A stretch of 64,000 nt of DNA, taken from Carpediemonas membranifera. Its lineage: Eukaryota; Fornicata. Positions 56,335-64,000 of this stretch are shown in pieces (position 1 is the stretch's first letter; each line of letters starts with the position of its first letter). The stretch spans positions 124,001 to 188,000 of the forward strand of contig JAHDYR010000013.1 in assembly GCA_019828565.1 (NCBI GenBank). The letters run 5' to 3'. The notes under the pieces are model-generated. The model was not told the origin of the DNA, did no database searches, and saw only the letters and a list, made by a program, of their open reading frames with translations. Position numbers and translations under genes: made by a program.

Positions 56335-56541
56335 ATGCCAATGATGGAGCAGGAGCCATCCAAGGAAGTCATCAGTGCTGTGGATATGGTGAACTGCGAT
56401 GAGGTTCCCCCAGAAGACCGTGATCACCCCGTGGACGAGAAGGAGTTCGGGGTCAAGATGGACCTCTACCTCGGCGTCCTCGAGGCCAAAGAGGAGCTGA
56501 ACGAGGAAAACATCGTAATCCCCTCCAAGTCCTCCAAGTGA
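56335..56541 (+). CDS. Small acidic hypothetical protein
   Basis: 68 aa from ATG 56335 (MPMMEQEPSKEV). It is strongly acidic (DMVNCDEVPPEDRDHPVDEK) with a helical end (LYLGVLEAKEELNEENIVIP) and a Ser/Lys tail. The frame extends upstream without ATG to about 56197, so an upstream exon is possible. No family recognised. Confidence 0.4.
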   Translation: MPMMEQEPSKEVISAVDMVNCDEVPPEDRDHPVDEKEFGVKMDLYLGVLEAKEELNEENIVIPSKSSK

Positions 56542-56744
56542 GAAGGTGGCGCTTTGTTGGGGATGAACGATCGTCGTTTTTGTTCCTCGACGCCAGTAGT
56601 AGTTTGTGAACATTAATTCAGGAACTACCTAGGAGCGTTCGACACCCAACTGCTTCACCTCATTGCGTCTCTTGCGGATAAATTGGCAGAATTTTTATCT
56701 TTTTCGCACTTTAACCCTCAACGCATTGTGGGCGGCGGTTGTTC

Positions 56745-57779
56745 ATGCTCGATTGGCTCACACAAACTCTGTTTTACGGAATATGTTGTTTCTATCCAGC
56801 ACTTCAGACGAGGGCCTTGTTGAAAGGCGACAGGATCAAAGGGATTACGTCGTTTCACAAATACCTCACGTATTGGACTGTCATCGGCATTATATTGACC
56901 ATAGAGAAGGTGTTTGACACCATACTACAGTATCTACCGCTCTATGGCTTCATGAAGCTGCTCTTCGGCATTTGGATGTTCTTCCCCGATGCGAAGGGCG
57001 CCCAGTTCATATATTCCGACGTAATTGACCCAGCCCTGGTCTCTGTGTCGGACTACTTCCACACCAGAGTACTACGGTTCCTTCTCACCTTCCGCCAACC
57101 CCATATTTTGATTGGTGGTTTGATTGGCCGTGTTTTACGAGCCAAGGATGATCTCCTCACCTCCACCGCTGCTGGACTCAGTACTCTAGAGGAGATACAC
57201 ACAGAGGCGGAGAGGGCGGCCACTCCCATGGCCCGCAGACCCTCGGCATCGGCCCACGACCAGTCTGCCCGACCGGCCGCCACACCCGGGGCGATGACGT
57301 CCACCCCGACCACTGTAAGACCGCAGCATGGCCAGGCGCACTCACGGCAGCCATCTGTCACAGCATACAGTGCCTCGGATAAACCCCAGGCTCGGGCAGC
57401 ACCGGTCAGGCCACGAATGCCTGCTTCAAACCCTCCGTCTCGTCCGGAAGTCACAGTTTCGAGCAGGATAAGGTCGATGGAGTCAGGATCGACTGTGAGT
57501 CGGCCTTCTGCTGTGATGGCTGCCTCGGGCCGACCCTCCTCTGTCCGGCCGACCGCGACTCCAATTATTGCCAAGACGCCAGGCACGGGCGCCAGTTCGA
57601 AGTATGGAACCATGCGCCCAGAGCGTTCCTCCTACAAGACAGGCCCTAGTGCTTCCAGTAGGAATTTAAGCAGTGTTTATGGCACACTGAGACCGAATGA
57701 CTCAACGGAGGAGCGGGCTGCCCGGTACAGGACTCGATACCAGAAGAGGATGGAAGACAGCGGCGGGCAGGGCCATTAA
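56745..57779 (+). CDS. REEP/DP1/Yop1 ER-shaping membrane protein
   Basis: 344 aa. Residues 1-110 form the TB2/DP1/HVA22 domain: WLTQTLFYGICCFYPALQT, then FHKYLTYWTVIGIILTIEKV, then ILQYLPLYGFMKLLFGIWMF, and DAKGAQFIYSDVIDPALV. These hairpin segments bend ER membrane into tubules. The remaining ~220 residues are Ser/Pro/Thr/Arg-rich and disordered, with many RP/SSR repeats, as in REEP1-4-type proteins that bind microtubules through basic tails. The start ATG is 56745. Localisation is the ER membrane, by family. Confidence 0.87.
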   Translation: MLDWLTQTLFYGICCFYPALQTRALLKGDRIKGITSFHKYLTYWTVIGIILTIEKVFDTILQYLPLYGFMKLLFGIWMFFPDAKGAQFIYSDVIDPALVSVSDYFHTRVLRFLLTFRQPHILIGGLIGRVLRAKDDLLTSTAAGLSTLEEIHTEAERAATPMARRPSASAHDQSARPAATPGAMTSTPTTVRPQHGQAHSRQPSVTAYSASDKPQARAAPVRPRMPASNPPSRPEVTVSSRIRSMESGSTVSRPSAVMAASGRPSSVRPTATPIIAKTPGTGASSKYGTMRPERSSYKTGPSASSRNLSSVYGTLRPNDSTEERAARYRTRYQKRMEDSGGQGH

Positions 57780-57968
57780 GGGTGGGGTGAGATGGTGTGT
57801 GATGTATGGATAGCTAGACGGTGCGGCGGGGTCCTGGAGTGAAGGCAATACTGGGGCCTGGGGCCGGCGTGTTAAACGGCGTCGTCTGCCGATGCTGACG
57901 TGATGCTGAATTACTCTTCTGATCCGGATCCATCGTGATCGGGATAATCTGCTCGTCTTCATCGTGAG

Positions 57969-59087
57969 ATGATGGATCTATCCTTCCTCAGAAACGCCGA
58001 GAGCCTTCCCCCACAGGTTAGACGTGCTAAAGGATCTGTTGCTGGTCGTTCCCTCAAGGAGGTTGTTGAATGCCCTGAGGGCTTCTATGTTTTGGTCTCG
58101 ATGAAGCTTCCTCGCGTCTCTGTTCATCTTGGTCATGTTAGCATCATGCAGGTTGCTGTTTGGTTCCAGCAGACATACGGATGCCCTATTGTTATCCACA
58201 TGCGGGACGACCTCGACTTTTTGACAGCCACCGTGAAGCAAAAGGGCTCTGAGCGCCCTATCCAGTTCACAGAGTCCCGCACCAAGGCCAAGAACATGGC
58301 TACTGAGCTCCTCCAGTGTGGTGTTGACGCCGAGAAGACGTTTGTCTGCAACACGACGTCTTGCGTCGGCCGTCTCTTCCACACGATGCTCCACATCGAG
58401 AAGTACACGCAGTGCCTCCATATAGAGTCCGAGCTCGGTGTCACTACGTCCAACAACATCGGGATGTACGCGCATCCCGCCACAGTCGCAGCGATGACCC
58501 AACCCGCCTCCCTCGCCGGCCTCGTGCCCTCCAAGGCGGCCTGCCTCGCCGTGACCGACACCACGGACGAGCCGGTCTGGCACACAGCTCTCAGATACAG
58601 CGAGGCGACTGGAGCCCCTGCCCCGTGCGTCCTTATGGCCGCACCCGTGCCATCCCTAAGGCAGGTCGGGTCCGTGATCGAGGAGGACGCCCCAGAGCTC
58701 ATGGGAATGCAGAACAGCACCCTGTTCCTCGCAGACGCTGTCGGAAAGAAGATCAGCAACAAGCTCAACAAGTTTGCCGTGTCTGGCGGCCGGGAGACGG
58801 TGGAGGAGCAGAAGGAGCGCGGCGCCGACCTCACACTCGACGTCCCCTTCGCACTTTACGACCTCCTCGAGTCGGATGACTTCAAGGTTGAGTCGATTCG
58901 TGCAGGATACGGCACCGGCGGGTCTGGCATGGTCAACGAGACCGGGGCGACCGAGTTCATGATGACCGGCAATGTCAAGAAGACTGTGGCCGAGCTTGTG
59001 CTGGGCATCATGGGTCCCATGGCATCCAGGACGAAGGAGGCGAAGGATTTATATAAGGTTTGCTCCGAGCCGCGTCAGCTTTATTAA
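57969..59087 (+). CDS. Tryptophanyl-tRNA synthetase-like protein, probably catalytically degenerate
   Basis: 372 aa. It aligns by eye with eukaryotic TrpRS along its length: HLGHVSIMQVAVWFQQTYGC then PIVIHMRDDLDFL for the Rossmann core, AEKTFVCNTTSC, and a strongly conserved C-terminal block KISNKLNKFAVSGGRETVEE with DVPFALYDLLESDDFK, then TGNVKKTVAELV. Several catalytic elements are missing: the GRGPSS-type loop before the HIGH motif reads VSMKLPRVSV, the AIDQD loop reads AVTDTTDEP, and the KMSAS signature is replaced by GMQNSTLF. A functional TrpRS should be elsewhere in the genome. This paralogue may be a regulatory or structural pseudoenzyme. Confidence 0.75.
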   Translation: MMDLSFLRNAESLPPQVRRAKGSVAGRSLKEVVECPEGFYVLVSMKLPRVSVHLGHVSIMQVAVWFQQTYGCPIVIHMRDDLDFLTATVKQKGSERPIQFTESRTKAKNMATELLQCGVDAEKTFVCNTTSCVGRLFHTMLHIEKYTQCLHIESELGVTTSNNIGMYAHPATVAAMTQPASLAGLVPSKAACLAVTDTTDEPVWHTALRYSEATGAPAPCVLMAAPVPSLRQVGSVIEEDAPELMGMQNSTLFLADAVGKKISNKLNKFAVSGGRETVEEQKERGADLTLDVPFALYDLLESDDFKVESIRAGYGTGGSGMVNETGATEFMMTGNVKKTVAELVLGIMGPMASRTKEAKDLYKVCSEPRQLY

Positions 59088-59304
59088 ATCGTCGGATGGT
59101 GTGGCTGGCTTTAGTTTTGTGACTTATCAGACGAATGAGATGACTGATCTGCATCATGTGGCATGAATACTATCACTTGGATAAGGGGGGAAGTCGCTCA
59201 ATCATCACCCGAAGAGTGGCACCAAAACTGTGTATCGCAGCCAACACCACTGGTGCTGCCACAGTTGGCTGCATCAGAATGCAGCCCCCAGTCCGACAAC
59301 TGCC

Positions 59305-61015
59305 TCACGTCCATTTATCATCCACCTTCGCCCGCTGCCCCCTCGTCGTAAACTTGGTCATATGCCAACCCGCGTCACTCCTTGGTCCACACGACTGTGG
59401 CCGAGTCATGCTTTCTCTACGCTTAGAGGTCAGTGTGCGAGGGATCTTGTAAGTCTTGGCCCCAGCTAACCCGGTGCTGAGGGTCGACCCGCGAGACGAG
59501 GGGCGACTGTTGTCGTTTTCTCTAAACATGCTGACTGTGTCAACAATCTCGAGCTGGTCATAGTTCGACCGGGTGCGGTATGCTTGACCTGCAGTCTTCT
59601 CCTTATGCCACTTTGACCCATACGTGTGAACCCCTCGACCCAACGGAGGCTGTCTCAAGGCCTGGATCCTATTCTTGGAAACAGGCGACTCCGGCTTCCA
59701 GTTTGAGAAGTCGATCGTGCTCTTAGTACTCTGTGTAAGCTACGGGTGTAGGGGTTGTCCGAGCAGTGACTGGCCGAGCACCAGGGTTGGGTGACGGCCC
59801 CATTAACTGCTGCTCCCATAAACTTACGTCGGCAGGGGCAGACTTGCGGGCTGGCCGCCAGTCTGAGTACGCTATGTTATCGTTCAGTACACTCACCATG
59901 CCTCTCTCGCTGATGACCTGGGCAACTTTTCCCTGTTCCACTTGCGGGAACTCACGCGCGACACGACCAACCCCGCTGATCTCTCTACACACGGGCTCGT
60001 ACTCGACCATGCCGTCGACGACTGGGGCTGAGTCGACCACGCGGCGGGGGAACATACGCGGGTTACGGCTGATGACGTTGTTGAAAGCACTCATCGTGAC
60101 CCGACCCGTCTCGTCGGGGTCGACTAAGGAGAACATGGCCCGGAGGTGTTCGTATCTTAGATATGTGGAGTTCATCTCATGTGCTTCCTGGACTGCTTTC
60201 ATCATCGTCTCGGAATCCATCTTCTTTTTGATAAATGCGTGACGCTGGATGGGTGCGGGTCGGGCAGACTGGGTCATGCGGATGTACTGGGGGTCCTCGG
60301 TGAGTGCGGGCGACTTGGTCGATCCAATCTCAGGCAGAGCGGCCGCATCCGATTGAATATGGAATCGACTCGATTTCTCGTTGAACGCAGCAGTTGATCC
60401 GCCGTTCTTAGCATGCTGGAGGGCGAATGGGACCTTAGTGTCGTCTATATGCGTGTATGTGAGCCTGTCCCGCACCCTGGTCGCTGGCCGGACTGGACCA
60501 GGGTGTGAGGGCGAGTCTGCTACGACGGTCGGCTTGGGGGCCACGATCTCGTCGGGGTCGAGGACGATGAGGGTGTGCGGGGGCTGGAGAGAGAGGCGGA
60601 TGTCCGTCCCATCGAGGAAACGCTCCCATGCAATGAACGGGTTTCGCTCGTCCTCGGCCTCGGGAAGTTGCGGGACGGTGGAGGGGAGGTGGGCGTTGTG
60701 GACAGCAAAGCGCTCGAGTATCTCGTCGATAAGAGCGTCGTCGAGTGCGATATGAAGCCTCTTGAGCAGACGCATCACCCGATTGGCGCGAACGAGACCG
60801 GTGCCCATCTTGTCGAGTTTCAGGAAGGCAGTATTGAGCTGGATACGCACGCTAGACGTTTGAGAATACACGAAGTGCGTGGGGACTCCTGTGAAGCCCG
60901 CGGTGGAGGCCGGGCCGAATCTCCGCGTCACAACGGACATCTCGTCCAGTTGGCGCTTCTTTCCATCCCCGTATGGCCTATTAGCCATTGGAATGCTGTT
61001 GTTTAGTTCATCCAT
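59305..61015 (-). CDS. EF-hand-containing protein, probable 40-nt intron
   Basis: Exon 1 is 59771-61015, intron 59731-59770 (GTCACTG...CTTACACAG), exon 2 59305-59730; 556 aa if spliced. Without the intron the first frame ends at 59723. Exon 1 has helices resembling paired EF-hand regions (TAFLKLDKMGTGLVRANRVM; LRAMFSLVDPDETGRVTMSA), with imperfect calcium loops, separated by a disordered middle (PSHPGPVRPATRVRD). Exon 2 carries IDFSNWKPESPVSKNRIQAL and HTYGSKWHKEKTAGQAY, which look like a conserved C-terminus. EF-hand proteins with such disordered arms are often axonemal, but I cannot assign an orthologue. The donor GTCACTG is less typical than others; the acceptor fits well. Confidence 0.65.
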
Positions 61016-61153
61016 GGGCAGAAGCTTCTGCCGTTGCAGGGAATTTTCTCTCTCGAAACCACGAGTCGTCTACGAGTTAACTCACCGCTCAACCCAACAA
61101 CAGCAGTAGCCTAACCGCTACACTAAACCATTTACCCTCCCCTGGCTTCTTCT

Positions 61154-61832
61154 CTAGCAGCACCCGCCGCTCCCCTTGCTGCCTCCCGAGATATCGAGCG
61201 AGTCGTTCTCAGCTTGCGTCTGCGGATCAATCTCGAGGATGTGATCAACGATAAACCGTGCCGCCTCGTTGACGTTCGTCCCGTCCTGGGCGGAGGTGAG
61301 GAAGTACTTCACAAAGCCGTACTCGGCGCAAAAGGCGTCAAGCTTCTTCTCGAGCCTCTCGCGGTTCTCCTCTTTGATCAGGTCGCACTTGTTGGCGAGG
61401 AGGACTGTAGGAATGGGCTCAGTGGTACCGGGAATGTACACTTTCCGGTCAATGTCTTTCTTCCACTTGATCGCGTTCTCCAGAGAGAGGTCAAGCTCGT
61501 CCGTGTCGAGAGAATCCTCGCTAACCTGCGATACATCCATAACGACGAAGGCGGCGTACGATTCCTTGTAGTACACCCGTGTCATCTGGCCGAAGAGCTC
61601 TTGGCCGGCGATATCATACAGCTGGAGGCGCACGATCGCGTCGTCACCGACATTGAAAGTCTTAAGAGAGAAATCTACGCCAATCTGGGTAAATGATGGA
61701 AGAATAACTGACAGTGCACTTGTATTCCTGGTTGAACGTGTCGTGCACGAGCTTGCGGATGTAGCATGTCTTGCCTACACCGTTGATACCAACAACAATG
61801 ACCTTGTAGTAGTAATCTCGAGGCTGCTCCAT
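61154..61832 (-). CDS. Rab32/38-like small GTPase, one 28-nt intron
   Basis: Exons 61713-61832 and 61154-61684, with the intron 61685-61712 (GTCAGTTATT...TTTACCCAG) falling in switch I. Splicing gives EYKCT-IGVDFSLKTFNVGDD, the canonical Rab effector region. 216 aa. P-loop GINGVGKT (15-22), DIAGQELFGQMTRVYYKE (switch II with Ile replacing Thr of WDTAGQE, as in Rab32), LLANKCDLI, and TSAQDG for guanine binding. The C-terminal GGCC is for double geranylgeranylation. The KWKKDIDRKVYIPG segment supports Rab32 rather than other Rabs. Rab32 proteins act on mitochondria-associated and lysosome-related membranes. ATG 61832 is used. Confidence 0.92.
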
Positions 61833-62100
61833 TACTCGAGTTGTTTGCGCGACCTCGGAGGTGGTGACGAAAATGATCCGATCAAACATCAACAGATTGG
61901 GTCCATCTCTGAAAGACCCTGAATAGCTTGGGTCGTTTGGGGGCGCGTCAAATCGATCGATTTCCAGCTGGGAAACGGTAGTGATTTATGGAAATTCGTG
62001 CTTTTGAGTTTCGTACCAAACCCAGACTTGAACACCCTCAAGCACAACGACCCGTGATGCTTCCACCCAATCCAAGAGAGGTAAAAGTTTACATTCGGGT

Positions 62101-62423
62101 TTAGGTCTTCCGAGCAGCTTCAAGCTCCTCCTCGAGCTCGGCATTGCGCCGCTTGAGGTCGGCAACCTGAGTCTCAAGGTTTTGGAGCTTAGCCTCGGTA
62201 TCGGAGCACAAGTACTGCTTCACGAACCTGTATGAGCTAAAAGAAGGGGTACACACTCAAGCGCGTTCGGGGGACGCTCGGGCTCCTCATAGAGAGCGAC
62301 GAGAACCTTAGTTACAGTATCGATCACGCCATTTCTGTCGAGATATTTGCGGAACTCTTCCTTCTTAGCATCCGGGGTCTGTGTAACGCTGCTGTATCAG
62401 TAACTAACCTGGTATGAGGACAT
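62101..62423 (-). CDS. MYCBP (AMY-1)/FAP174-like protein, two tiny introns
   Basis: Three exons: 62409-62423 (15 nt, MSSYQ), 62257-62378, and 62101-62227. The introns are 62379-62408 (30 nt, GTTAGTTACT...GTTACACAG) and 62228-62256 (29 nt, GTGTGTACCC...CTCATACAG). The 87-aa product reads EFRKYLDRNGVIDTVTKVLV, then ALYEEPERPPNALEFVKQYL, then a C-terminal coiled coil (QNLETQVADLKRRNAELEEE). It matches human MYCBP over its full length. In flagellates the homologue (FAP174) binds radial spoke or central-pair AKAP-type proteins. The gene is invisible to an ORF scan because no exon exceeds 130 nt. Confidence 0.93.
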
Positions 62424-62792
62424 ATTGCACCGGTGGGAATTTTGGTCCTAAAAATGCACCAGCTGTCTCGATTGAATAGATGAAGGGATGTGGTCTCGAG
62501 AACAATGACAAATGACGTCTCTCTCTTTAGTTCGGGGTAGTACTTCGACAAATGGCCTTTTTCTAGAGTTGAAGTGCGCGCACCGACTCTTGCTTGATGC
62601 GCCACGCCGCTGGTTCACACCACCCTTGGAGTCCTGCAGTCCATAACCTGTCATGGCCCTGTTCCCACTCGCCCCCGATCACTCAGCGTCTCTCAGTGCG
62701 GTCGAGGTGGCGGGGCCAACTTCAACAACAGCATCACCCACGATTCCACAACTGCCACATCCCATCCAAAAAGCCGATGCGATTTACGTCAC
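62424..62792. other. Intergenic, 370 bp
   Basis: Upstream region of the MYCBP gene (on the minus strand) and 3' flank of eRF1. Nothing recognised. Confidence 0.35.
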
Positions 62793-64000
62793 TTACATAA
62801 AGTCCTCGAGGTCGTCGTAATCGTCCATCTCCGCGTCAATGATGGCCGCCATGTCGACCTTCCAACGGAGAACGCCGCCGATGCCGCCGAAGCCCTTGAC
62901 GAACTGGTGGCCCTCCTGCGACCTGTCCGTGATGAAGTGGAGCCTGCAGCCGAAGTTCTTGTAGTTCTGCACGATCCATTCGCTGAGGAGCTGCTCGTCG
63001 AGCACGTCGAGCTTCTTACCCGTGTCAGAGAGGAAGAGGTTGTTGTCGTTCTTGTTCTTGATGTCGTCGGGGGTCATGATGCGAACGATGGGGACGTCGG
63101 GGTTCTCGTTATCCCTGAACACGTAGCGGACGTGCGCCAAGTTCTCCCACAGAATGAGGTCGTCAACAGAGCCAAGGTCGAGGGCATGCATCGTGTCGCT
63201 GACGCCGAAGCAGAACTGGCCGGTGTCGCGGGAGATCTCCTCGAAGTAGCCGGCGATGAGCTTCTTTTCTTCGAGCAGCTTGACGTTGGCAAGACACTCT
63301 TGGGCAAGATCGATGGCCTGGTTGAAGCCGTCCTCTCCACCATAGCTGACGTCGACCATCTTGAGGACGATCTTCTTAAGCCTGGGGTCGAACATGTCAG
63401 AGCCGGCCAGCACGGACTTGAAATCGGCCGAGCCAGCCAGGATGAGGCCCTGGACATTTGGCTTCTCGTTATCGATAAACTGCTGCACAGCAACCTCGCA
63501 CACCTTGCGCACATAGTGGTGGCGCTTCTCCTCGCGGAGACGGGAGAATCGGACGGCGGACTGGCCACCGCGGCCGTGCTTCTTGGGCAAGTCGACCGAG
63601 AACGAGTGGAGAACAGTACGTGTGCTGCCGCAGACAGTGCCGTAGAGGCAGCCGTTACCGTCCATGATGATGAAACCGAACTTCTTGTCGTCCTCGAGCA
63701 GCTCGCGGAGGGGCTCAGTGTGGAACTTGTTGTCGCACAGATAGAGGCTCTGCTTGATCGGGCGGATGGGCTCGATAGTCATGGAGACCTTCTTCTCCTT
63801 GCCTTCGTCGCCAATGACTGTGCCCGAGTACACAACGAGGCCGTTGGGAGGCACGCGGGTGTAGAGCTTGAGCTTCTGCTGTGTGGAAGTGATAGCGGCG
63901 AGAACGGAAAGTCTGTTCACGCGAGACTTGATGTTCGACGCGGTGCCGTACTCTTCAGCGAGCATCTTGCTGTACCGAGAGATCTGGTCGCCTGCAGGGA
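62793..64000 (-). CDS. Eukaryotic peptide chain release factor eRF1, partial at window end
   Basis: The frame is open to the right edge. It begins within [20 protein letters not shown] of domain 1, so about 40-50 N-terminal residues are outside. [11 protein letters not shown] and YLCDNKF are the two stop-codon-reading motifs, both standard. [18 protein letters not shown] is the GGQ loop that triggers peptidyl-tRNA hydrolysis. The C-terminal domain ends with an acidic tail ([14 protein letters not shown]) that binds eRF3. Intact NIKS and YxCxxxF imply a normal three-stop-codon genetic code, consistent with the stops (TAA, TAG, TGA) seen in this window. Confidence 0.96.
   Translation of the reverse strand, partial: PAGDQISRYSKMLAEEYGTASNIKSRVNRLSVLAAITSTQQKLKLYTRVPPNGLVVYSGTVIGDEGKEKKVSMTIEPIRPIKQSLYLCDNKFHTEPLRELLEDDKKFGFIIMDGNGCLYGTVCGSTRTVLHSFSVDLPKKHGRGGQSAVRFSRLREEKRHHYVRKVCEVAVQQFIDNEKPNVQGLILAGSADFKSVLAGSDMFDPRLKKIVLKMVDVSYGGEDGFNQAIDLAQECLANVKLLEEKKLIAGYFEEISRDTGQFCFGVSDTMHALDLGSVDDLILWENLAHVRYVFRDNENPDVPIVRIMTPDDIKNKNDNNLFLSDTGKKLDVLDEQLLSEWIVQNYKNFGCRLHFITDRSQEGHQFVKGFGGIGGVLRWKVDMAAIIDAEMDDYDDLEDFM

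Overview
The window comes from a flagellated, gene-dense, GC-rich protist nucleus. It encodes a radial spoke head protein, centrin, a MYCBP/AMY-1 protein, an iron-sulphur scaffold of mitochondrial (ISU) type with an N-terminal extension, eRF1, cytosolic ribosomal proteins, a proteasome alpha subunit, SNARE, Rab and PITP genes. Most genes are single-exon. Where an intron is needed to restore a conserved protein it is about 28-40 nt, with a GTTTGTT/GTTAGTT-like donor and a branch-like pyrimidine-TTAC/TCAC block fused to the AG acceptor. A small iron-sulphur machinery, a non-TK1 deoxynucleoside kinase, a hemerythrin membrane protein, fused branch/acceptor introns and short intergenic gaps suggest an anaerobic or microaerophilic metamonad, possibly a fornicate such as a Carpediemonas relative. 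That assignment is inference from gene content, not shown by any marker comparison.

Layout. 1-20.2 kb: clathrin-adaptor tail (cut by the window edge), RSP4/6, a frameshifted SET methyltransferase, IscU, an unknown protein, a 1,876-aa Tmc-like membrane protein ending in a hemerythrin domain, a Nopp140/SRP40 C-terminal domain protein, a WH2 proline-rich protein, a spliced deoxynucleoside kinase, a WD40 protein, a syntaxin-18-like SNARE, a coiled-coil protein and proteasome alpha (PSMA4 type). 20.77-34.59 kb: three Ty3/gypsy LTR retrotransposons nested in one another (A contains B inside its gag and C inside one of its LTRs). All lie on the minus strand, with exceptionally short LTRs of 50, 53 and 92 bp and perfect 5-bp target duplications. 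34.6-45 kb: cardiolipin synthase, whose likely start codon lies 13 bp beyond the transposon; a probable secreted protein; a gene-poor stretch; a coiled-coil/C1q-like protein; ribosomal P1 (two introns); PITP; an FHA (SNIP1-like) protein; centrin; a 414-bp inverted copy of part of the Notchless gene; ribosomal eS28. 44.8-64 kb: an unknown spliced gene, ArgRS, a coiled-coil protein, Notchless (NLE1/Rsa4), a secreted protein with two tandem MACPF domains, thioredoxin reductase, two acidic hypotheticals, a REEP/Yop1 protein, a TrpRS-like protein lacking key catalytic motifs, an EF-hand protein, a Rab32-like GTPase, MYCBP (two introns), and eRF1 (running off the right edge).

The genes do not form operons. 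They are a mixture of housekeeping (translation, ribosome assembly, proteasome), membrane traffic, flagellar and redox/Fe-S genes. The most notable material is the nested retrotransposon block with ultrashort LTRs, the tiny intron class, a recurring AAACTGC element about 45 nt upstream of start codons that also sits in one LTR, the degenerate TrpRS, the tandem MACPF protein and the large hemerythrin membrane protein.
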